Of a stretch of DNA of 64,000 nt, positions 27,738-36,963 are shown one piece after another. Within the stretch, counting starts at the first letter, position 1. Each line of letters opens with the position of its first letter. This DNA comes from Streptomyces noursei ATCC 11455 (GTDB taxonomy: Bacteria > Actinomycetota > Actinomycetes > Streptomycetales > Streptomycetaceae). The stretch spans positions 9,362,001 through 9,426,000 of the forward strand of contig NZ_CP011533.1 in NCBI RefSeq assembly GCF_001704275.1. The letters are read 5' to 3'. Made by a program: the position numbers and the translations under genes. The notes under the pieces were generated by a model. The model did not search any database and was not told the DNA's origin. It saw nothing but the letters and a program-made list of their open reading frames with translations.

Positions 27738-28099
27738 GGGCTTCCGTGTGGGTTCCATGCAGGGGACGATCGCCCGATCCGCTGACATGGAGCTGACATG
27801 GCACTGACGTGGCACCTAAGTGGCACTGGCGTGGCGCGGAAGCGGCGCTGATATGGCATGGGTCGGCGAGTTGCGTCAGGGTCCGCCCCGCCGTCAGGGC
27901 CGGTCCGGCCCGGCCTCAGGGGTGGCCCGCAGGTGCCGGCACCGCCCACGGCGGTACCCCCGCGGCCGGTCGAACCCATGGCGTGCCGCGCACCCCGCGG
28001 CGACGCGCGGCACGCCGAGCAGGCCCGCGCCACCCTGGCCGAACTCGAACGCGTCCAGGCATCCACCGCCGCCTTGTCCGCCACCCCCTGGCCACGCTG
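27738..28099. other. Intergenic region upstream of CPBP gene
   Basis: The first 100 bases carry four diverged direct repeats of a TGGCAC/TGACATGG-like unit (27780-27850). No gene recognised. Confidence 0.35.
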
Positions 28100-28286
28100 G
28101 TTTGCCACTCGATGTGTCCACGTCGGTGTTGAGCAAGCATGTCACCGTGCTGATGGAGGCTGGCTACGTCGAGCAGCGCAAGGCCGTGCGCAACACCCGC
28201 CAACGCGTGTGGCTATGCCTGACCCCGAGGGGCGACAGGCATACCAGACGCACCTCGCCGCCCTGCGCGCCATCGTCGGGCCCTAA
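28100..28286 (+). pseudogene. MarR/winged-helix regulator fragment
   Basis: SVLSKHVTVLMEAGYVEQRK and a WLCLTPRG wing are clear winged-helix pieces; the following helix AYQTHLAALRAIVGP is in another frame, so a frameshift lies near 28230. The 5' half is missing and the stop is right at the edge of the insertion element starting at 28287. Confidence 0.65.
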
Positions 28287-30040
28287 GGGCTTGCCGATCA
28301 ATAACTCGCCGTCTTGATCTCTGATGGGCAGGTGATGCCTGCCGCCGCTGCGAAAGCCTGGAGGTCTTCGAGGGCGGCGAGACGGGTGTCGGCGGGATGA
28401 ACGGTGTATCCGGCGGTGTCGAGGAGCTGGCGGATGTCGCGGATGCGCCGGTTGATGGTTTCGGGTGTGACGGTGAAGAGGCGGGCGACGGTGACCTGCG
28501 GGAGCCCGTGCCGGTAGTGGAGGAGGGCGGCCAGTAGGCGGTCGGCGAGGGTGAGGATGGGACGACGGCCTGTCAGGGGGCCACCCTTGATGCGGGGTCG
28601 GTGGCCACGCCGCTTGTCCAGGTGCGTTTCCCGCTGCTCCTCATGGAGGGCGGTGAGTGTGGAGATCAGCGCATCCCACTCGGCGGGCGGCAGTCCGGTC
28701 AGGGCCGGGTGGCACAGCCAGGCAAGGTCGGGACTGGGCTGATCGAACGGGTCCGGGACATCACTGACCTGGGCATACGGCTCGGGTCGGAGACTGTAGT
28801 TCCAGTCGCCGTGCCAGGCATGACGGTCCAGCGGCAAGGCTGCCATCTGCCGGTCGCCGATGCGGACACCGGTTTCATAGGTGGCGGTGTCGAGTTCGGA
28901 GCGGATGGTCAGGCCGGTGCGGGTGGTGGTCGCCGCGATGCTGTTCACGATGACTTCGTGGCTGGTCAGGGGCTTGCCTCGCCAGTTCATGGTGATGTGG
29001 GAGAACAGCCGGTGTTCCACTTTGTTCCATTTTGATGTGCCTGGAGGATAGTGACACACGGCGATCTCCAGGCCCGTCTCCAGGGCCAGCGCGGCGAGTT
29101 CGGCCTTCCAGGCACGGGTGCGATAGCCGTTGGAGCCGCCCGCGTCCGCAGTGATCAGCAGGCGGCCTGAGCGCGGGTACGCGGCGCGGCCCACCGCGTG
29201 CCACCAGCGGCGCAACGTCTGGACGGCGAAGGCGGCGGTGTCGTGGTCGGTGCCGACGCTGACCCAGCCAGCATCCGCGGCCAGGTCGTAGATCCCGTAT
29301 GGGATCGCCTTGCCCAGGTCGGCGTCGGGAAAGTCATGGGTACGGACCCGGACCGGATCGCCTTCACGACACCACTGGCGGCCGGCGTTCTTGTAGTTGC
29401 CCACCAACTCTTTCTTCTTCGTGTCCACGCTGACCACCGGATCTCCGGCTGCCTGGAACTGTTTGGCCTGCTCGTTGATGTAGCGGAACTGTGCGTCCCG
29501 GTCCGGGTGCTGGGCGCCCTCGATGGTCTTGGCGTTGCCCTGGAGGCTGAAGCCCTCCTCCCGCAGCAGCACGGCAACCGTGTCCGCCGAGACCCGATGG
29601 CCCTGCCGCGTCAGCTCGGCCGCCAGGTGCCGGGTCGACTTCACCGTCCAGCGCAGCGGCGACATCGGATCCCCACGCATGTCCGGCTCGACCAGGGCCA
29701 GCAGCGCGGGCCGCAGCCCCTGATCGAGATCGACCGCGCGCTTGCGCCCGCCGCCCTCCCGACGGACACGTCCCAACGGTGCCTGGCCGGACTCAAGTTC
29801 TCTCACGCCGCGCGAAACGGTGCCCTCCCGGACCCCGGCCGCGCGGGCGACGAGCTTGATCCCGCCGTGTCCCAGTGACCGTGCTTCTGCTCCTATAGCC
29901 AGCCGCCGTTGACGCTCGTCGAGATGCGGGAACAGCGTCTCGAACTTCGCGGTCAGTGCGGCTTCGATCCCCTCCGGTCTCCCCATACCACAACAACGAG
30001 CCTCGAAGCCGGAAGCGACGGCTTGTTTCCCGGCAAGCCC
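28287..30040. mobile_element. ISAzo13-like insertion sequence, copy 1 (1754 bp)
   Basis: Terminal inverted repeats GGGCTTGCCG at both ends and a 3-bp duplication TAA (28284-28286 and 30041-30043). One transposase gene fills it. A second, apparently identical 1754-bp copy is at 44875-46628 with a different target duplication, so the element has moved recently. Confidence 0.9.
28298..29986 (-). CDS. ISAzo13 family transposase
   Basis: 562 aa. N-terminal helix-turn-helix (GIKLVARAAGVREGTVSRGV), then the DDE core with VSVDTKKKELVGNYKN (first Asp), LLITADAGGSNGYR (second Asp) and HYPPGTSKWNKVEHRLFSHI (catalytic Glu), the block that defines this family. A C-terminal extension of about 130 aa carries another helix-turn-helix (VTVARLFTVTPETINRRIRD). 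The frame is intact. Confidence 0.93.
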   Translation of the reverse strand: MGRPEGIEAALTAKFETLFPHLDERQRRLAIGAEARSLGHGGIKLVARAAGVREGTVSRGVRELESGQAPLGRVRREGGGRKRAVDLDQGLRPALLALVEPDMRGDPMSPLRWTVKSTRHLAAELTRQGHRVSADTVAVLLREEGFSLQGNAKTIEGAQHPDRDAQFRYINEQAKQFQAAGDPVVSVDTKKKELVGNYKNAGRQWCREGDPVRVRTHDFPDADLGKAIPYGIYDLAADAGWVSVGTDHDTAAFAVQTLRRWWHAVGRAAYPRSGRLLITADAGGSNGYRTRAWKAELAALALETGLEIAVCHYPPGTSKWNKVEHRLFSHITMNWRGKPLTSHEVIVNSIAATTTRTGLTIRSELDTATYETGVRIGDRQMAALPLDRHAWHGDWNYSLRPEPYAQVSDVPDPFDQPSPDLAWLCHPALTGLPPAEWDALISTLTALHEEQRETHLDKRRGHRPRIKGGPLTGRRPILTLADRLLAALLHYRHGLPQVTVARLFTVTPETINRRIRDIRQLLDTAGYTVHPADTRLAALEDLQAFAAAAGITCPSEIKTASY

Positions 30041-30043
30041 TAA

Positions 30044-30445
30044 CGGGAACTACAGGGCGAGCAAACCGGACGAAGCACGAGAACGCCCCGGACGAGCACC
30101 ATGACGCCGAGACCACCTCGACGATCAACGCACCCGCGAGCTTTGGGTGCCGGGCGTCAGGCCCGCTTGCGACCGGAACAGCACGGCGCCCACGGCCCGC
30201 GACGAGGTCAACTGGCTTTGTTCACCGAGAACCGACAGTACCTGCACACAAGTTTGGGCAACACTCGAAAGCTCTGCAGAAAACGAACAGCTCACGGCTT
30301 CGGGCAACCGCCACCGCGGACCCCTGCCGGGTTGGCAAGGGCCCGCGATGTAGAGAGCCGAGGAGTGAGATCCGGGACCTGTCCTCGGCGAGCATCGTCC
30401 TGGCCGACAGCGCCTACTGTCTGCTGCCGGCCTGACGGTCCGGCC
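30044..30445. other. Region between ISAzo13-like copy 1 and hydrolase, nothing recognised
   Basis: No coding signal I can name on either strand. It may be old decayed mobile DNA. Confidence 0.35.
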
Positions 30446-31174
30446 TTACTTCAGGTGCCGGCCGAAGAACCGGTCCCCGTCTTCCACCTCGAACCACGGG
30501 GTACCGGTGTGCCCGCCCATATTGGCGTGCAGCGTCTTCTCCTTGGTTCCGAAGGCGTCGAACAGGTCCAGGGCCCGCTGTCGAGGGTTCCCCTCGTCGT
30601 CCCACTGCAGCAGGAACAGCAGCGGAAGGGTGAGCTGCCGGGCCTCCTCGCGCTGGGCGTGGGGCACGTAACCCCCGGCGAAGAGACCGGCGGCCGCGAT
30701 GCGCGGCTCGACCACCGCCAGTCGGATGCCGAGGGCGGTCCACCCCGAGTACCCGACCGGGCCGTCGATCTCGGGCAGGGCAAGGAGGGCGTTCAGGGTG
30801 GTCTGCCATTCCGGGACCGCCCTTGCGACCAGCGAGCCGACCAGAGACTCGAAGATCTCGTCGACCGGCTCGCCGGCCTGCATCGCCCGGCGGAGGTCGG
30901 CGCGAGCCTGCTCGTCGGCGGCGGAACGGGGCCGGTCACCGCAACCGGCGGCGTCGATGGTGGCCACCGTGTAGCCGTACGCCGCGGTTTGCCGGGCCCG
31001 GGCCACCAGCCGGGATTGCTTCCTGGGCAGGCCGTTGTTGTGGGCCATCAGGATCAGCGGGGCCGGTGCGGCGGACGCAGGCGTCCACAGGGTGCCGGGG
31101 ATCTCGCCGAGGGTGAATTCGCGCTCGACGCCGCCGCCGTTGAGGCGCTGTTCAGAAGTGAAGTGAATGGCCAT
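30446..31174 (-). CDS. Alpha/beta hydrolase (dienelactone hydrolase-like)
   Basis: 242 aa. Nucleophile elbow GYSGWTALG (Ser in G-x-S-x-W rather than G-x-S-x-G), an N-terminal LILMAHNNGLPRKQSR oxyanion region and a C-terminal NMGGHTGTPWFEVED segment with the catalytic His. Cytoplasmic, substrate unknown. AAAGG lies seven bases before the ATG at 31174; a second ATG two codons earlier is too close to it. This is one of few non-mobile genes in the right half. Confidence 0.85.
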   Translation of the reverse strand: MAIHFTSEQRLNGGGVEREFTLGEIPGTLWTPASAAPAPLILMAHNNGLPRKQSRLVARARQTAAYGYTVATIDAAGCGDRPRSAADEQARADLRRAMQAGEPVDEIFESLVGSLVARAVPEWQTTLNALLALPEIDGPVGYSGWTALGIRLAVVEPRIAAAGLFAGGYVPHAQREEARQLTLPLLFLLQWDDEGNPRQRALDLFDAFGTKEKTLHANMGGHTGTPWFEVEDGDRFFGRHLK

Positions 31175-31609
31175 GGTCATGCCTTTCGGGAGTGCTGTTG
31201 AACGGCGCTCCCGGACGACCTATCGCCCGACCGTGACCCCGGAGGAGAGCACCCACGTCAATACGTTCACGGGTACCACCTCCTCGTCATCTCGCACGGC
31301 CTCCGGAAACGTAGCAGCGGTCGCCGTGGTCCGCCAAACGGTTTTTGCGCGGGCCCCGTGGCCCGATGCCACGCAGTCGGAACACTACGCAGAGCATCTT
31401 GGGGCCTCGCCACGGCTTCCCGAGGCGAGGCCCTGCGGCAGCGGGCGCGCGGGGGCACTGTCGCTTCTCACGGACATCCAACACGACGCGCCGCCGGCGC
31501 CTCCCCTCTCGCGTGCAGGTGCTCTCGGCTCGGGGACCCAGACAACCGACAGCACCATCCCGCCCTCTCCTCCTGTGACCAACCACATGGGGGAGACCAT
31601 GAAGGGCCT
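31175..31609. other. Region upstream of hydrolase up to the IS3 element
   Basis: 435 bases containing the hydrolase promoter; no gene recognised. Confidence 0.35.
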
Positions 31610-31632
31610 TGACCCTGAATCCTGGACACGGG

Positions 31633-32532
31633 TTATGCGGCTGGTGTCGGCGTAGTTGATGTTGTTTCGGAGGCTGTCTCGTAGGCGATCGGGCTGCGTT
31701 GTCCGAGGCGGGAGTGACGGCGTCGGGTGTTGTAGCGGTTGAGCCAGCGGAACGCGTCGAGGCGAGCTTCGCGTTCACTGGACCAGGTCCTGCGGCCCTG
31801 GAGTGTCTCGCGTTTGAACGTTGCGTTGAAGGACTCGGCGAGCGCGTTGTCCGCGCTGGAGCCGATGGCGCTCATGGACTGACGGACGCCGGCTTGGCGG
31901 CAGGCGTCGGCGAAGGCTCGGCTGGTGTACTGGGCGCCGTGGTCGGTGTGCATGACCGCTCCGGCGAGGCTGCCGCGGGTATGTTCGGCGGCGGCCAGGG
32001 CGTCGGTGACGAGGTCGGTGCGCATGTGGTCCGCGATCGCCCAGCCGGCCAGGCGGCGTGAGGCGAGGTCGATGACAGTGGCCAGATACAGGAACTTCCC
32101 GCCGTCCAGCGGGAGATAGGTAATGTCGCCGACGTACTTCGTGTTCGGCTCGCTTGCCGTGAAGTCGCGGCCGATGAGGTCCGGGGCCTTCGCCGCGGCC
32201 GGGTCCGCGACAGTGGTGCGATGCCTGCGACGCAGCCGCACGCCTGCCAGGCCGATGCTGCGCATCACCCGCGCGATCCGCTTGTGGTTGACGCGCTCAC
32301 CCGCCTCGCGGAGCTCGGCGGTGATCCTGGGGACGCCATAGGTGCCGTCCGACTCACGGTGCACGGCCCGTATCCGGACGGCGAGGCGAGCGTCGGCCGC
32401 CGCCCGGGCGGCCCGATCCGCGGCCGTTCGACGCCAGTAGTAGAAACTGGAACGGGCGATGCCGAGGATGGTGCACAGCCGCTTCACGCCGTAGCGGCGG
32501 TGGTGGTCGGCAACGAACTGGAAGCGGTTCAC
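31633..32532 (-). CDS. IS3 family transposase OrfB (integrase core)
   Basis: 299 aa from a GTG. HTH_21 region (YGVKRLCTILGIARSSFYYW), then the rve DDE domain: YVGDITYLP (first Asp), HTDHGAQYTS (second Asp) and NALAESFNATFKRE (Glu). The frame is full length. The GTG lies ten bases from the 3' end of the outer intron, and in the spliced sequence it would overlap the orfA stop codon as usual for IS3 elements. Confidence 0.93.
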   Translation of the reverse strand: MNRFQFVADHHRRYGVKRLCTILGIARSSFYYWRRTAADRAARAAADARLAVRIRAVHRESDGTYGVPRITAELREAGERVNHKRIARVMRSIGLAGVRLRRRHRTTVADPAAAKAPDLIGRDFTASEPNTKYVGDITYLPLDGGKFLYLATVIDLASRRLAGWAIADHMRTDLVTDALAAAEHTRGSLAGAVMHTDHGAQYTSRAFADACRQAGVRQSMSAIGSSADNALAESFNATFKRETLQGRRTWSSEREARLDAFRWLNRYNTRRRHSRLGQRSPIAYETASETTSTTPTPAA

Positions 32533-32541
32533 CAGCGCGTC

Positions 32542-32615
32542 GCCGAGTAGCCGGAGGGGATTTCACCCTCCGGCCCTCACAGAACGGAGCGTGACGATCT
32601 CTCGTCACTCCGCTC
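32542..32615 (-). ncRNA. Domain V and VI of the outer group II intron
   Basis: Domain V occupies 32581-32615, a 35-nt hairpin starting GAGCGGAGTGACGAGAG; domain VI (32542-32580) has an 8-bp stem CCGGAGGG / CCCTCCGG and branch-site A in CTACTC. Confidence 0.8.
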
Positions 32616-32630
32616 TTGTCGTCCTGATCG

Positions 32631-33896
32631 TCAGACCAGCACGGCACTCACAGTCGGAGTGATGCGCCAGTGCGCGAACATGCCGGGGTATCGCCGGGCG
32701 ATCTCCTGCATTTTCGCTAGCGCCTTCCGTTTTGCCGCGAGCCGTTTGTACTTCTTGCGGATCCAACGCACCAGGTAGGAGTTGATGCGTGTCACGAAGG
32801 AGGTCAACTCCCAGGGCCTGAAATGCCCGTAGTAGTTGATCCAGCCCGCCACGACAGGGTTGATCCTTCGGGCGAGCTCTTGAAAGGTCAGATCGGTGCG
32901 GGTGTGCAGATGCCAGCTCCGCACTTCCCGGCCCATCTTCTTGAGAGCGTCCTTGCTAACCGCCGGGTCAAACGCCAGGAACTGGTTCCCGTGCCGACTC
33001 CGGTTCCTCCTGGCGCGGAAGGTGTATCCCAGGAACGTGAACGCCGTGTGCTCGTAGGAGTGTTGGCGATTCCCGTCCCGGCAGTACACGATCCGGGTCT
33101 TGGCCGGGTGCAGGCGCAGCTCGACCTCGGCCATCCTGTCCGTGAGCGCGGCCAGCACCTGGCGGGCCTGGCGCTCGGTGACGCAGTGCAGTACCGCATC
33201 GTCCGCGTAGCGTTCGAACCAGACGGACGGATACTCCCGGGCCATCCAGGCGTCGAGCGCGTAGTGCAGGAACAGGTTCGCCAGGACGGGAGACACGGGA
33301 GCCCCTTGTGGGGTTCCGCGATCCCGTTGCAGCAGAGAGCCGTCGGGCATCTGGAGCGGGGCGGCGAGCCACCTCCGCACATACAAGTTCACCCAGACGG
33401 CGTCAGTGTGCGCTTCCACCGCCTTGACCAGTAGGTCCCAGGGCACGCTGTCGAAGAACTTGGCGATGTCGAACTCGACCACCCAGTCCCGTTTCCAACA
33501 GCGTTCCCGGCATTTTTCCACCGCGTCCAAGGCGGACCGTCCGGGCCGGTATCCGTAGCTGTCGGGATGGAAAATCGGCTCCACCCTCCGCATAAGATGC
33601 CGGGCCACGACGGTCTGAGCCACGCGATCGGCGACGGCGGGAATTCCGAGCATTCTCTCGCCGCCTCCCTGTGGCTTGGGAATCGCCACCGCGCGCACCG
33701 GAGGTGGGAAGTATGAGCCTGACGACATTCTGTTCCAGACTTTGTAGAGGTTGTTCCTCAGGTCCTTCTCGAAGTCGTCGATGCTCTGCCCGTCCACTCC
33801 CGGTGCTCCCCTATTCGCTCTGACTTCCTCCCATGCCTCCTTGACTTCCCACTTTGAGATCTCAAACGGCTTGGTCTGCGACTTCAACTGGTCCAC
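32631..33896 (-). CDS. ltrA: Group II intron reverse transcriptase/maturase (outer intron)
   Basis: 421 aa from a GTG with GGGAGGAG upstream, the same start layout as the inner intron gene; the open frame continues 83 codons further but is noncoding intron RNA. RT blocks: GVDGQSIDDFEKDL, SYGYRPGRSALDAV, FDIAKFFDSV, RGTPQGAPVSPVLANLFLHY and catalytic YADD. A maturase domain X (INPVVAGWINYYGHF) closes it, and the HNH endonuclease is absent, as in RmInt1-like lineages. The gene lies in domain IV and appears intact. Confidence 0.93.
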   Translation of the reverse strand: MDQLKSQTKPFEISKWEVKEAWEEVRANRGAPGVDGQSIDDFEKDLRNNLYKVWNRMSSGSYFPPPVRAVAIPKPQGGGERMLGIPAVADRVAQTVVARHLMRRVEPIFHPDSYGYRPGRSALDAVEKCRERCWKRDWVVEFDIAKFFDSVPWDLLVKAVEAHTDAVWVNLYVRRWLAAPLQMPDGSLLQRDRGTPQGAPVSPVLANLFLHYALDAWMAREYPSVWFERYADDAVLHCVTERQARQVLAALTDRMAEVELRLHPAKTRIVYCRDGNRQHSYEHTAFTFLGYTFRARRNRSRHGNQFLAFDPAVSKDALKKMGREVRSWHLHTRTDLTFQELARRINPVVAGWINYYGHFRPWELTSFVTRINSYLVRWIRKKYKRLAAKRKALAKMQEIARRYPGMFAHWRITPTVSAVLV

Positions 33897-34362
33897 CGAA
33901 CTCCTCCCGGACACCGCCCGGTTGATGCGATCAACACAGTCACGAACGACCCGGCCCCTTCGCTCCACCCCCATTACAGGGGCTTCACCACTACTACGAG
34001 CCGGTCCGCCAGCACGCCCCGCATCGGTACTCAGCCCCTCGCAGTGTCCGCTGCTTGAGGCGCTCCCTCTCGCCGCCGCTGCACGGCGGGCAGTATCGGG
34101 GCTTGCCTTCTCCTGTTCCATGCGGAAGCCGCAGACCAGGCTCACGTCGCCTGCATGCCGGACACCACCTGGCCAATAGGCGGGCTCCCACCAGGCTCAT
34201 CCCGAAGTTCAGGGAACACCCCGGTTTTGATGTCGTCTGTTTTCGTTTCGACACGTCAGCAGCGATTCACTTGCGTTCGTCTTCCCGGTCCCCACCTGAC
34301 GCCTTTTACGGCGCCTTTTCCTCATCGCTCACCACGACAGTCTTCGGCTAACGCGGCATGAG

Positions 34363-34437
34363 GTCGAGTAGCCGGGGGGAAATTTCACCCCCCGGCCCTC
34401 ACAGATCCCGGCGTGACAGTCTCCCGTCACCGGGCTC
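34363..34437 (-). ncRNA. Domain V and VI of the inner group II intron
   Basis: Domain V at 34403-34437 begins GAGCCCGGTGACGGGAG; domain VI at 34363-34402 has a CCGGGGGG stem with branch A in CTACTC. Both match the outer intron's hairpins in length and order. Confidence 0.8.
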
Positions 34438-34449
34438 TTGTCATCCTGG

Positions 34450-35706
34450 TCACCAGAACGTGGGAACCCATGCCCAGTGGGCAAAGAGCCTGGGGTACTG
34501 ACGCGTGATACGCCGCCAGCACGCGTGGGCCTTCTTGAAGGTCCGCAGCCGCTTGAACTTCTTTCGGATCCAGCGCATCAAGTAGGCGTTGATACGCTCC
34601 AGGAGAGGAAGCAGAGCTGTCCGGTAAAACGCACCGAAGTACTGCATCCAGCCCCGAACGATCGGATTGATCGCCCGTGCGAGCTCAGCGAAGGTCCGGC
34701 CGACCTGTCGGTGAAGCCGCCATTGCCGCACTTCACCACTGATCTTCTTCGAGGCTTCCTTGCTGATCGCCGGCAGGAACGAGGTGAACCTCTCCCCGTT
34801 CCTGTCGATGGCCTTGCGGGCTCGGAAAGTGAACCCCAGGAAGGTGAACTCCGTCTGCCCGTAGGACCGTCGGCGCTTCTTGCCATCCCGGCAGTACACG
34901 ATCTTGGTTTTGTCGGGATGCAGCCGCAGCCCAACTTCCCGCATCCTGTTCGCGATTGCCTCCCGCAGTTTCCGGGCCTGACTCTCGCTGACGCAGTGCA
35001 CAACACCGTCGTCTGCGTACCGTTCGAACGGCACGCCCGGGAACTCCCGGGCCATCCACATGTCGAACGCATAATGCATGAACAGGTTGGCCAGCACAGG
35101 CGAAATCGCAGAACCCTGTGGGGTCCCACGATCACGCCGCTGCAAGGTCCCGTCAGGCAGTTGCAACGGAGCCTCAAGCCACCGCCGCACATACATCACC
35201 ACCCATGGGAGATCGGTGTGGGCCTGGACCGCCTTGACCACGAGGTTCCATGGCACGCTGTCGAAGAATTTCTGGATGTCCAGATCGATCACCCAGTCGT
35301 ACTTCCAGCAGCGTTTCCGGCATGCCGCGACCGCATCCAACGCGGACCGCCCAGGACGGTAACCATAGGAGTCCTGATGGAAGATCGGCTCGACCTTCTC
35401 CTCAAGACGCCGGGCTACCACAGTCTGGGCGATCCGGTCAGCTACGGTGGGCACTCCGAGCAAACGAACCCCGCTACCATGCGACTTCGGAATCTCCACA
35501 CCTTTTACCGGAGGGGGAAAGCAGCTCCCCGAGGATAGACGGTTCCAGATCCGATAGAGATTATTCTTCAGATCCTTCTCGAAGTCCTCGATGGAGCGCC
35601 CGTCCACCCCTGGCGCGCCCTTGTTGGCCTTGACCTTCTCGTACGCCTCCTGCACCTCCCATTTCGAGACGTCAAACGGCTTGCCTGATGATTTCAACTG
35701 ATCCAC
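34450..35706 (-). CDS. ltrA: Group II intron reverse transcriptase/maturase (inner intron)
   Basis: 418 aa from a GTG preceded by GGGAGGAG. Same domain order as the outer protein but clearly diverged: GVDGRSIEDFEKDL, SYGYRPGRSALDAV, LDIQKFFDSV, RGTPQGSAISPVLANLF, catalytic YADD, then domain X with INPIVRGWMQYFGAF. No HNH endonuclease. The frame is intact. The two proteins are related but not copies, so the introns are distinct lineages rather than a duplication. Confidence 0.93.
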   Translation of the reverse strand: MDQLKSSGKPFDVSKWEVQEAYEKVKANKGAPGVDGRSIEDFEKDLKNNLYRIWNRLSSGSCFPPPVKGVEIPKSHGSGVRLLGVPTVADRIAQTVVARRLEEKVEPIFHQDSYGYRPGRSALDAVAACRKRCWKYDWVIDLDIQKFFDSVPWNLVVKAVQAHTDLPWVVMYVRRWLEAPLQLPDGTLQRRDRGTPQGSAISPVLANLFMHYAFDMWMAREFPGVPFERYADDGVVHCVSESQARKLREAIANRMREVGLRLHPDKTKIVYCRDGKKRRRSYGQTEFTFLGFTFRARKAIDRNGERFTSFLPAISKEASKKISGEVRQWRLHRQVGRTFAELARAINPIVRGWMQYFGAFYRTALLPLLERINAYLMRWIRKKFKRLRTFKKAHACWRRITRQYPRLFAHWAWVPTFW

Positions 35707-36410
35707 CCAGCTCCTCCCGGAGAACTTCCGGTTGACCGAACGAACAATCAGTCACGGATGACCCGGCCCCTTCGCTCCCCCTTCATTACAAAGGGTTCAT
35801 CACTACTACGAGCCGGTCCGCCAGCAAGCCCCGCATCGGTACTCAAGCCCTCACGGTTCCTCCGCTTGGGCCGCTCCCTCTCGCCACCCGTATCAGAGCA
35901 GCACTATCGGGGCTTGCCTTCTCACGTTCCATGCGAAAGCCGCAGATCAGGCTCACGTCGCCTCCGTGCCGGACACCGCCTGGCCAGTAAACGGGACCCC
36001 CGCCAGACTTATCCCGGAGCAACCACAAATCTCCGGTTCTGATGTCACCTGTTTTCTAACGACACTTCAGCAGCGATTCACTTGCGTTCGTCTTCCTGAT
36101 CCCCACCTGACGGCTCTACCGCCGCCTTTTCCACATCGCTCACCACGACGGTCGTCAACCAACGCAGCATGTGGCGGTTTGGCACCATCCCCCGCAGGAC
36201 GGCACCGAAGGGCCGAATCCCTCATCTCTCGCACAGCACCGCATCGTGAAGCTCTCCCTACCTGAACTCCCCTCTGCGTTCGTGACACACGCGGTTTGAA
36301 GCCTCCCCCCGCAGGGCGGCTCCGAAGGGCCACAAAACCTTCATCTTCCGCACAGCACCACTCTTGAAAAGTTGTCCTACAACCAACTCCCCTTCGTGCT
36401 CAGGACACAA

Positions 36411-36697
36411 TCCCCGGCGAAATACTTCGCCGCCTTGCGCAGGATCTCGCGTTCCTCCTCCAACTCGCGGACCTTCTTCCGCAGAGCGGCGTTCTCCGCC
36501 TCCAACGGCGTCGGCGGCTCGGTCGGCACCTCCGCTCGGCGTCCCCGCGGCCGGCTCGCGCCGGCTGCCCGGACCCAGTTCCGCAAGGTCTCGGGATTGA
36601 TCCCCAGATCGGCAGCGACCTGCCGGATCGTCGCCCCGGGCCGCGACTGGTACAACGCGACCGCGTCCACCTTGAACTGCGGCGGATAGTTCTTCAT
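36411..36697 (-). CDS. IS3 family OrfA (exon upstream of the introns)
   Basis: Helix-turn-helix protein (GATIRQVAADLGINPETLRN) with a leucine-zipper-like helix (ENAALRKKVRELEEEREIL) ending at KYFAG. In the genome the frame runs on into the intron for about ten codons. After exact intron removal it would end GETRW-stop with the orfB GTG overlapping the stop, the standard IS3 layout. ATG at 36697; a GTG two codons earlier is possible. Confidence 0.85.
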
Positions 36698-36768
36698 GAC
36701 CACGAGATGCCCGTTCTCAGATCCTCAGGATCCAGTGTCTCGCGTGTCCAGGATCAAGGGTCAAGGCT

Positions 36769-36963
36769 CGTTCGCTCTCGTCGAAGCGGATCCCCTCGAC
36801 CACGGTGTTTTCGACCGTCAGGGTTCTCTTCCATATGCTGAAGACAGACACGCCGTTTCTCTGCAAGATCAGACTTGTTGCTAGACACCTCAAGCCCGGC
36901 AGAGAACGGCGTGTTTCACGCATCAGCCCAGCTCACAGCACCCACACATACGGCAGGAGAGCC
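36769..36963 (-). mobile_element. 5' end of an ISL3-family element
   Basis: Identical over most of its length to the start of the complete ISL3 copy at 52434, with terminal repeat GGCTCTCCTGCCGTATGTGT ending at 36963. It encodes only the first 50 or so transposase residues (to GIRFDESE) before being cut by the IS3 element at 36763. Confidence 0.85.

Larger units (their letters stand above)
34363..36290 (-). mobile_element. Inner group II intron nested in the outer intron
   Basis: 1928 bases from GTGTGTCACG at 36290 to CTACTCGAC at 34363 on the minus strand. It starts with the canonical GUGYG and ends with its own domain V/VI. It lies after AAACCGC in the outer intron's domain I; the outer intron continues at CTCATGCCGCG. 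When it is removed, the joined outer sequence aligns without gaps to the equivalent part of the inner intron (AAACCGC then CACATGCTGCG). Confidence 0.82.
32542..36410 (-). mobile_element. Outer group II intron (split by the inner intron)
   Basis: Runs 5' to 3' on the minus strand, from TTGTGTCC at 36410 to CTACTCGGC at 32542. Excluding the inner intron it is 1941 bases. The 3' end has a domain V hairpin and a domain VI with a bulged A seven bases from the end. The 5' end was fixed by two arguments: removing 32542-36410 restores an orfA C-terminus KYFAGETRW and stop, and the same boundary rule makes the inner intron leave a gap-free alignment. The first base T departs from the usual GUGYG. Confidence 0.8.
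31610..36763. mobile_element. IS3-family element interrupted by nested group II introns
   Basis: Imperfect terminal repeats: TGACCCTGAATCCTGGACAC at the left and TGACCCTTGATCCTGGACAC (reverse strand) at the right. orfA is at the right end, orfB at the left end, with 3.87 kb of intron DNA between them. No clean target duplication is visible. The right end abuts a fragment of an ISL3 transposase. Confidence 0.85.

Noticed and set aside
30147..30353. Possible TnpB-like end next to ISAzo13-like copy 1.
   Set aside because: No zinc-finger cysteines or RuvC motif could be found.
32542..36410. Two group II introns simply in tandem at one site.
   Set aside because: The 120 bases between the orfA exon and the inner intron match an intron 5' end, and the outer intron lacks any other 5' end, which fits nesting rather than tandem insertion.
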